From: Caldifarciminota bacterium
Lineage (GTDB): Bacteria; Hydrothermota; UBA3072; B12-G15
Length of the DNA: 5,269 bases
Direction of reading: 5' to 3'
NCBI GenBank assembly: GCA_021163525.1
Contig: JAGGTX010000173.1
Span: 1-5,269 of the forward strand
This document shows positions 1 through 5,269 of this stretch, piece after piece. The translations under genes were made by a program, and so were the position numbers. Under the pieces are notes generated by a model, which did not search any database, was not told where the DNA came from, and saw only the letters and a list, made by a program, of their open reading frames with translations. The number at the start of each line of letters is the position of its first letter. Within the stretch, counting starts at the first letter, position 1.

Positions 1-1425
1 AGGAAACCTGATTTTGAAAAGGCAATGGAGTATGTAAAACTTGAAGAAAAGAACTTTCCTGATAACAGGTGGATAGAGTTTTATAAATGGTGGATTGCAA
101 ATGGTAAAGGTGAAAAGTATCAGGTTTCTGCTGTTGAGGGTAAGGATGATGTGAGCCTTGGATTGAAGGTTATAAAGGCACTATCAGAGGGGAAGAAATG
201 GCAGGGATACTTTGTGGAACTTGTTAAGGGTTATCCTGAATCCCACTGCATAAATGACCTTATCAATGTTCTGCCGGTGAGGGAACTCAAGGGAATTGTT
301 GATTTCCTTAACAAACAGGGTGTTTACTCCCCATTCCTTCCACAGATGGAACTTGAATATCTTTTCTCTGTGTATAATCCAAGAGACCCTAACTGGGTGA
401 AGGAACTGAAAAGGATTGTTACACAATATCCAAAATTCAGGAATAGGACAGTTGCTGTTTATTACCTTGCCAGAATGGTAAAGTGGGATGAGGCAAAGCC
501 ATTACTTGAAGAGGTAACAAAGAAAACGGAGAGCCCTGACCTGAAGAACCTCTACGCATCCCTTCTTATTCAGAATGGTGAGGAGAAGAGGGGTATCAGG
601 ATGGCCCTGAAGGCAATAAAGATAGTGAAAAGGGATTATATAGATAGGAGATACTGGAATTATGACAGAAAGAAGAGAGATGCCCTGCGCAAAGAAAATC
701 TTTTGAGGTTTAATTATACAGTGGCACTTGGTTATCACAATCTTCGGAAGGACAAAAAGGCAAGGGTCTATATAGAGAGGGCAATGGAGAACATGGCAAG
801 GGGAGAGGAGGACCCTGATGTGCTTGAACTTGCGGGTGATATATATCTTAAATTGAACGACAAGAAGAAGGCAGAGAACGCTTACCTGAGGGCACTTTCG
901 GTTGTTATGATACCCCAGATAAAGGAGAAACTTAAATCCCTTTATACTGGTGATGATTTTGAGGCGTATCTTAAAGAGTCACTAAAAAATCTATCCAGGG
1001 CAAACATGCTCAATCAGGAGGCTCCTGACTTTACAGTGAAGAAATTATCCGATGGTAGTAATGTTAAACTTTCTGATTTCAGGGGCAAGGTGGTAGAACT
1101 TAACTTCTGGGCAACATGGTGTGGCCCATGCATAAGGGAGATACCATTTTTGAATAAACTTGTGGATGAATATAAGGGGAAGGATGTTGTTTTTCTTGCT
1201 GTGAGTGATGAAAACCCTGATGCGATAAAGAAGTTCCTTGAAAAGCAGGAATTCAAGTATATGCAGACAGTTGGTGAGGCCTCAAGGGTGTATAATGTAA
1301 TGGGCATCCCGACACACTTTGTTATAGACAAAAGAGGTATGATTCAGTTCAAGCATGTTGGATATATTCCTGGTCTTGAGGAGAAGGTAAAGGAAGAGAT
1401 TGATATTCTCCTTGGGAAAGATTGA
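1..1425 (+). CDS. TPR-repeat protein with C-terminal TlpA-like thioredoxin domain (5' end outside window)
   Basis: Probable envelope thiol-disulfide oxidoreductase or thioredoxin-fold protein. Residues below are numbered from the ATG at 25, but the frame is open to base 1 and the eight preceding codons (RKPDFEKA) continue a TPR-like helix, so that ATG is probably internal and the true start lies to the left. Residues 1 to about 325 are helical and repeat-like. The clearest TPR is about 263-293 (DPDVLELAGDIYLKLND followed by KKAENAYLRAL), preceded by weaker ones near 171-200 and 229-256. Residues about 330-466 form a TlpA/AhpC-TSA-type thioredoxin fold: the entry motif APDF (333-336), LSDFRGKVV, the active site WCGPC (Cys366 and Cys369), and the cis-proline loop GIPTHFVID (Pro429). 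TlpA-like proteins normally act outside the cytoplasm, but any signal peptide or lipobox would be in the missing part. The stop TGA (1423-1425) overlaps the next gene's TTG start. The thioredoxin assignment is secure; substrate and location are not known. Confidence 0.88.
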   Translation, partial: RKPDFEKAMEYVKLEEKNFPDNRWIEFYKWWIANGKGEKYQVSAVEGKDDVSLGLKVIKALSEGKKWQGYFVELVKGYPESHCINDLINVLPVRELKGIVDFLNKQGVYSPFLPQMELEYLFSVYNPRDPNWVKELKRIVTQYPKFRNRTVAVYYLARMVKWDEAKPLLEEVTKKTESPDLKNLYASLLIQNGEEKRGIRMALKAIKIVKRDYIDRRYWNYDRKKRDALRKENLLRFNYTVALGYHNLRKDKKARVYIERAMENMARGEEDPDVLELAGDIYLKLNDKKKAENAYLRALSVVMIPQIKEKLKSLYTGDDFEAYLKESLKNLSRANMLNQEAPDFTVKKLSDGSNVKLSDFRGKVVELNFWATWCGPCIREIPFLNKLVDEYKGKDVVFLAVSDENPDAIKKFLEKQEFKYMQTVGEASRVYNVMGIPTHFVIDKRGMIQFKHVGYIPGLEEKVKEEIDILLGKD

Positions 1426-3647
1426 TTGAACTCCTTACAGGAATAGAAAAACCTGGAAGATATACTGGTGAAGAGTGGGGGGCTGTGATAAAGCAGTCTC
1501 CTGATGTTTCCCTCTGTCTTATCTATCCAGACCTCTATGAGGTTGGAATGTCCAACCTCGGGCAGAAGGTTATTTATGAAATAGTGAATAACCTTCCATT
1601 TGCGTCTGCTGAAAGGGCATATCTTCCTGGTGTGGACATGTGTAAAAGATTAAGGCGATTGAGGAGACCCCTCTGTTCCCTTGAAACCAGAAGGCCCATT
1701 TTTGAGTTTGACATTCTTGGTTTTACCCTTGAGTATGAACTCAATTATACCAATGTCCTTGAGATACTTGACCTTGGAGGCATTCCCATTCTGGCACAGA
1801 AAAGGGGGGATAAAGACCCCATAGTGATTGCTGGTGGAACATCCACATACAATCCGTATCCACTTTTACCTGTTTTTGATGCCTTTGTCATTGGTGAAGG
1901 AGAAGAGGTGATTGTTGAGATACTGGAACTCATGAAAGGATTGAGAGGTGCTGAAAGGGGGAGGAAACTCAAAGGGTTGAATGAGATTCAGGGTGTCTGG
2001 GTTCCACTGTTTGGGAGAAAAAGGGTGGAAAAAAGGTGGGTTGAGGAGTTGAATGAAAAGAATCATCCAGTAAGACAGATCGTTCCCAATATTGAGGTAA
2101 TACATGATAGATTCACAATAGAGGTTTCAAGGGGATGTACAAGGGGGTGCAGGTTCTGTCAGGCAGGTTACATATACAGGCCAGTTAGAGAACGTAGCAC
2201 GCGAGAGATAATTGATATTGCCAGTGAAGGGCTCCAGTTTACAGGATGGGATGAGTTGTCCCTCCTCTCTTTCTCCCTCTCTGACCATACCGGTTTCCCT
2301 GATTTTATAATTGGATTAAAGGAGCGTTTCCCTGATATATCCATATCCCTTTCCTCAATAAGGGGAGATGCAATCACAGATGAGATAGCAGAGGTGATGG
2401 GAAGGGGGAGGAAAACCACAATCACCATTGCACCTGAGGCAGGGATAGAGAGGTTGAGGAACATAATAAACAAGGAAATAAAGGATGATGATATTTTCAG
2501 GTCACTTGAGATTGCAAACAGGTATGGCTGGAATCACATGAAACTTTACTTTATGGTTGGCCTTCCCGGAGAAACAGAGGAGGATGTGATTGGAATATCA
2601 AGACTCCTCAACAGAATATCCGGGAGAATAAAATATCTCAATGTTCGTATATCCCCATTTGTTCCAAGACCCTTTACCCCATTTGAATACTATCCACAGG
2701 AAGGGATTGAGACCCTGAAAAGGAAAAAATCACTTATCTATAAGAACCTGAAGCCGAGGAATGTGAATGTGAAATTCAGAAATCCAGAGATTGCATTTAT
2801 TGAAGGTATACTCACACGGGGGGATGAGGGGGTCTTTCCCCTTATTGAAAGGGCATGGAGGAAGGGACTTACCCATCAGGCATGGGGTGAGTTTTTTGAT
2901 TTTGCAGAGTGGAAAAGGATTATTGAAGAAACAGAGGTTGATACTGAAAGAATAATGGAGGGCGGTTCAAGACACTGGGATAATATTGACTGTGGTGTTG
3001 GTGAAAAATATTTGAGGGTTGAAATGAAAAAGGCTGAAAGGGGGATAACAACACCAGACTGCATCACAGGTTGTACGGGTTGTCTTGCCTGCCCTGGAGA
3101 CCCTGCGGTTTACAGGAAGCCGGGAAAGTATGTATCAGTAAGGATTAAGGGAAAAAAAGAGAGGAGGCTTTACAGGATTACATACAGAAAGAAAAGTCCA
3201 TTTTATTCCCACATGGATTGCATCAGGGCAGTTGTTCGTGGCATCAGGAGGAGTGGTGTAAGACCTGCTGTGTCAGAGGGATACAATCCAAGACCAAGGA
3301 TGCACTTCTCTCCAGCACTTCCACTTGATTTCACATCAGAGGAAGAGTTTATCTATATCCATGTTTATGGAGATATTAAGAAGATTCCTGTGCCCGATTT
3401 TATAGAGATTAGAGATATTGAAGGGGTTGAGAAGGTTGAGACCTATCCATATGCAGTATATGGCCTCACTGTTGATAATTTTGATGAAGACAGGTTGAAA
3501 CAGGTTGAGGATGTATGTATAATCAATAATAAGGATGAATATATTGAAGTGGTAGTCCCATCAAACAGGAGCGTAAAAAGGTTGCTTGAAAAAATAAATA
3601 TAAGAATCATACAAGGAAGGAGAATTGGATGGAGAAGAGAACCATAA
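1422..3647 (+). CDS. B12-binding-type radical SAM protein (TIGR03960-like) fused to DUF2344/TIGR03936 domain
   Basis: Uncharacterised iron-sulfur enzyme expected to cleave S-adenosylmethionine; its substrate is unknown. Residues about 27-180 form the Rossmann-like N-terminal domain, with PDLYEVGMSNLG (36-47), AGG (137-139) and GEGEE (158-162). The radical SAM core follows. Its cluster motif CTRGCRFC gives CxxxCxxC with Cys239, Cys243 and Cys246, and later blocks include APEAG (337-341) and LYFMVGLPGE (375-384). A second cysteine group, C-x3-C-x2-C-x2-C (547, 551, 554, 557), sits before the C-terminal domain. Residues about 569-735 match DUF2344: SPFYSHMDCIR, SEGYNPRPRMHFSPALPL. The TTG start at 1422 is preferred because an in-frame TGA at 1401-1403 blocks any earlier start and later candidates (GTG 1485, Met43) would lose the family's KPGRY motif (residues 10-14). 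No strong Shine-Dalgarno precedes it, so translation is probably coupled to the upstream gene through the TTGA overlap. Family membership is confident; function is not assignable. Confidence 0.93.
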   Translation: MIELLTGIEKPGRYTGEEWGAVIKQSPDVSLCLIYPDLYEVGMSNLGQKVIYEIVNNLPFASAERAYLPGVDMCKRLRRLRRPLCSLETRRPIFEFDILGFTLEYELNYTNVLEILDLGGIPILAQKRGDKDPIVIAGGTSTYNPYPLLPVFDAFVIGEGEEVIVEILELMKGLRGAERGRKLKGLNEIQGVWVPLFGRKRVEKRWVEELNEKNHPVRQIVPNIEVIHDRFTIEVSRGCTRGCRFCQAGYIYRPVRERSTREIIDIASEGLQFTGWDELSLLSFSLSDHTGFPDFIIGLKERFPDISISLSSIRGDAITDEIAEVMGRGRKTTITIAPEAGIERLRNIINKEIKDDDIFRSLEIANRYGWNHMKLYFMVGLPGETEEDVIGISRLLNRISGRIKYLNVRISPFVPRPFTPFEYYPQEGIETLKRKKSLIYKNLKPRNVNVKFRNPEIAFIEGILTRGDEGVFPLIERAWRKGLTHQAWGEFFDFAEWKRIIEETEVDTERIMEGGSRHWDNIDCGVGEKYLRVEMKKAERGITTPDCITGCTGCLACPGDPAVYRKPGKYVSVRIKGKKERRLYRITYRKKSPFYSHMDCIRAVVRGIRRSGVRPAVSEGYNPRPRMHFSPALPLDFTSEEEFIYIHVYGDIKKIPVPDFIEIRDIEGVEKVETYPYAVYGLTVDNFDEDRLKQVEDVCIINNKDEYIEVVVPSNRSVKRLLEKINIRIIQGRRIGWRREP
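3613..3622 (+). promoter_or_regulatory. Strong ribosome binding site for rng, inside the radical SAM gene
   Basis: The sequence AAGGAAGGAG contains a full AAGGAG Shine-Dalgarno core (3617-3622), six bases before the ATG at 3629. It lies within the last codons of the upstream gene, whose TAA stop (3645-3647) is 14 bases beyond the rng start codon. This fixes the rng start and suggests that RNase G can be initiated efficiently within the polycistronic message, either independently or by re-initiation. Confidence 0.85.
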
Positions 3648-5086
3648 TTCTTTCAAAGAGGCATAATGAGGTGAAGGTTGCTGTTCTTGAAGACAATGAA
3701 CTGGTTGAGTACTATGCTGAAAGGGAAGACCTGAACAATATTGTTGGTTATATTTTCAAGGGAAGGATCTCTGCTATCAGAAGGGAACTCCAGGGTATAT
3801 TTGTTGACATTGGTGGTGATATTGATGGTTTTTTGCCATTGAGTGATTACCACTTTGCAAGGAAAGGGAAGGAGCCAAAGGTTGGTGAAGAGGTAATCGT
3901 TCAGATAACAAAAGAACCATATGGAACGAAGGGTCCCAGACTCACAATGGTTATAACAATACCGGGAAGATACATGGTGCTTATGCCGTATGTGCAATCA
4001 GTGGGTGTATCAAAAAAGATAGAGGATAAAAGGGAGAGGAGAAGGCTCCAATCCCTTTCAAGAAGGATTCTTCCAAGGGGAATGGGTGCAATAATCAGGA
4101 CATCTGCAACAGGGGTTGAACAGACAAAGTTGAAGAAGGAGATGCTAACACTTCTCAAAGAATGGAGGGATGTTCAGAAGAAGTTTGAGAGTGAAAGGGC
4201 GCCTGCATTACTTAAAAGCGAGGAGCAACTTGAGATTAAGATTACAAGGGACCTTTATATCCCCGAATTTTCCGAAATCCATGTTGATTCAAAGGATTCC
4301 TACAACAGGATAATCCATTATCTGAAAGAAAAAAACATTCCATATAAAGGGAAGGTTTTCTTTTATAAAGGTGAAAGGCATATTTTTGAGAATTTTGGAG
4401 TATTGAAGAGCCTTGATAAGATATACAGAAGGAAGGTGTGGCTCAAGAATGGTGGATATATTGTGATTGACCAGACAGAGGCAATGCATGTGATTGATGT
4501 GAACAGCGGGAAGTACTCAGGGAAGAAGAATCAGGAACAGATGATCTTTGAGACAAACCTTCTGGCAGCAAAGGAGATTGCAAGGCAGTTGCGGCTCAGG
4601 GATATTGGCGGGATCATAGTGATTGATTTCATTGATATGACAGATGAGAGGAACAGGGAGAAACTTCTTAAAAGGTTTGGAGAATACCTAAAAAGCGACA
4701 GGACAAAGGTTGAGGTGATTGACATCACAGGGCTCGGGCTTGTTGAGGTGACGAGGGAGAGAATAAGAAGGTCTGTTTCCCTTATGTTTATAGAGCCATG
4801 CCCTGTGTGTTCAGGAAAGGGAACAATTTTTTCAAAGCCGTATCTTCTTTCCCTGCTTGAATCATACATTGAAAAGAACAGGGATGAACTTGTTGGGCAG
4901 AGCGTCACCTGTTTTGTCCACCCAATTCTGCTTGAATACATTGAGGAGAAAGGGAAGGAGAGGATATCCAGTAGCATGCATGGGAGAAGGATACATATGA
5001 AGTTTGAACCAGACCCATCCCTTCCCTATGAGAAGATCAAGATTGTAAGGGTCTTCAAGGACAGGGTGGTGGAGGAAGACCTATAG
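3629..5086 (+). CDS. rng: Ribonuclease G (RNase E/G family endoribonuclease)
   Basis: Cytoplasmic, metal-dependent endoribonuclease. Family members cut single-stranded, AU-rich RNA, mature rRNA ends and start mRNA decay. At 485 residues it has the size of RNase G (E. coli enzyme about 489) and lacks the long C-terminal degradosome scaffold of RNase E. Residues about 36-110 form the S1 RNA-binding domain (GYIFKGRIS, GIFVDIGGDIDGFLPL). RTSATG (157-162) corresponds to the 5'-monophosphate sensor, Arg157/Thr158 matching E. coli RNase E Arg169/Thr170. The DNase I-like catalytic part has HVIDVNSGKYSGKK with Asp290 and Asn292, and GGIIVIDFIDM with Asp333; these match RNase E Asp303, Asn305 and Asp346 with identical 43-residue spacing. 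The zinc-link CPVC (Cys391, Cys394) matches Cys404/Cys407. All key residues are present, so it is predicted active. It overlaps the radical SAM gene by 19 bases and has a strong ribosome binding site. No rplU or rpmA is visible in the 183 bases downstream. Confidence 0.96.
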   Translation: MEKRTIILSKRHNEVKVAVLEDNELVEYYAEREDLNNIVGYIFKGRISAIRRELQGIFVDIGGDIDGFLPLSDYHFARKGKEPKVGEEVIVQITKEPYGTKGPRLTMVITIPGRYMVLMPYVQSVGVSKKIEDKRERRRLQSLSRRILPRGMGAIIRTSATGVEQTKLKKEMLTLLKEWRDVQKKFESERAPALLKSEEQLEIKITRDLYIPEFSEIHVDSKDSYNRIIHYLKEKNIPYKGKVFFYKGERHIFENFGVLKSLDKIYRRKVWLKNGGYIVIDQTEAMHVIDVNSGKYSGKKNQEQMIFETNLLAAKEIARQLRLRDIGGIIVIDFIDMTDERNREKLLKRFGEYLKSDRTKVEVIDITGLGLVEVTRERIRRSVSLMFIEPCPVCSGKGTIFSKPYLLSLLESYIEKNRDELVGQSVTCFVHPILLEYIEEKGKERISSSMHGRRIHMKFEPDPSLPYEKIKIVRVFKDRVVEEDL

Positions 5087-5111
5087 TGTATATTTGGGGT
5101 CAGGCATTAAC

Positions 5112-5179
5112 AAGTAACATTTTTTTAGGTGATAATATTTTGATATTTAAATACTTATTTAGAAATTAAAATGTTACCT
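5112..5179. repeat. Imperfect 12-bp inverted repeat with 44-base AT-rich loop
   Basis: The arm AAGTAACATTTT (5112-5123) pairs with AAAATGTTACCT (5168-5179) at 11 of 12 positions, the inner ten perfectly. The 44-base interval is almost all A and T and contains a ten-base self-complementary stretch TATTTAAATA (5144-5153). The arms are too AT-rich and too far apart for a standard intrinsic terminator. They could be subterminal hairpins of a small transposable element or a weak transcript-end structure. Confidence 0.6.
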
Positions 5180-5269
5180 ATTTCTCCACTTTCTCATTCG
5201 TCAGCATTATTCCTTATGGTTTTCCACATACATTCAATCTAATCATTTCAATGTCAGATTGTTATAAGC
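5178..5269 (-). pseudogene. Possible decayed 3' end of a minus-strand reading frame
   Basis: Read on the minus strand, one frame gives QSDIEMIRLNVCGKP, a stop (TAA, complement of 5214-5216), then GIMLTNEKVEK and a final TAG (complement of 5178-5180), directly before the right arm of the inverted repeat. Another in-frame TAA lies at 5262-5264. The IRLNVCGKP piece is faintly like the IR-x-GRPxG C-terminal segment of Y1 transposases, which would suit a broken transposase. The stretch is very short and interrupted twice, so chance is a serious alternative. Confidence 0.15.

Larger units (their letters stand above)
5096..5269 (-). mobile_element. Possible end of an IS200-like/REP-associated transposon or its remnant
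   Basis: Nine bases after the rng stop the sequence changes to GGGGTCAGGCATTAACA (5096-5112), followed by the inverted repeat and a strongly AT-rich stretch. From memory, GGGGTCAGG-type sequences commonly flank Y1 (IS200-like, REP-associated) transposase genes in environmental genomes; this is recollection, not a search. The element would continue past the right edge, with its transposase reading towards rng on the minus strand. No intact transposase, target duplication or second end is visible, so this remains a tentative reading. Alternatively it is simply an AT-rich intergenic region. Confidence 0.3.

Noticed and set aside
25..27. ATG at 25 as the true start of the TPR-thioredoxin gene
   Set aside because: The frame is open to base 1, the preceding codons continue a TPR-like helix, and no Shine-Dalgarno stands before this ATG, so it looks internal.
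1014..1331. 105-codon minus-strand open frame opposite the thioredoxin domain
   Set aside because: It is antisense to a strongly conserved coding region that includes WCGPC, and it has no family features of its own.
4531..4977. 148-codon open frame on the minus strand
   Set aside because: It lies wholly within rng opposite the conserved catalytic region, is rich in Ser and Phe as expected of an antisense shadow, and has no recognisable domain.
3629..5086. RNase E rather than RNase G
   Set aside because: The protein ends about 90 residues after the CPVC zinc-link, at RNase G length, with no arginine- or proline-rich degradosome scaffold.
5107..5126. Run of seven T (5120-5126) after the rng stop as an intrinsic terminator
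   Set aside because: No GC-rich hairpin precedes the T run; only a three-base TTA/TAA pairing can be made immediately upstream.

Overview
This is a compact, one-directional gene cluster from a bacterium. All three genes lie on the + strand and overlap end to end. Base composition is moderately AT-rich, arginine is written mostly with AGG/AGA and isoleucine often with ATA. That codon habit is common in thermophiles and in several deep-branching or uncultured anaerobic lineages, but the species or phylum cannot be fixed from this window. An RNase E/G-type enzyme and the radical SAM/DUF2344 pairing show that the host is bacterial.

Layout. Bases 1-1425 hold the 3' part of a gene for a TPR-repeat protein ending in a TlpA-like thioredoxin domain (WCGPC active site); its reading frame runs off the left edge. 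Bases 1422-3647 hold a 741-residue B12-binding-type radical SAM protein (TIGR03960 type) fused to a C-terminal DUF2344/TIGR03936 domain. Bases 3629-5086 hold a full-length RNase G (rng, RNase E/G family) with metal-binding, zinc-link and 5'-sensor residues intact. Bases 5087-5269 are AT-rich. They carry no intact gene, but they contain a near-perfect 12-bp inverted repeat, a GGGGTCAGG-type sequence right after the rng stop, and a possible decayed reading frame on the minus strand. Together these look like the edge of a small mobile element, although the evidence is weak.

How the genes work together. The first junction is a 4-base TTGA stop/start overlap. The second is a 19-base overlap with a strong Shine-Dalgarno inside the radical SAM gene. 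Both point to one transcript with coupled translation, driven by a promoter left of the window. The radical SAM/RNase G neighbourhood is a known recurring arrangement in bacteria, often followed by rplU-rpmA, and suggests a link to RNA or ribosome maturation. The radical SAM reaction itself is unknown. The thioredoxin gene has no obvious mechanistic tie to the other two.

I see no clearly new defence system, CRISPR array, RNA gene or riboswitch. The points most worth a second look are the uncharacterised radical SAM fusion with its two cysteine clusters and altered cobalamin motif, and the possible mobile-element boundary after rng.
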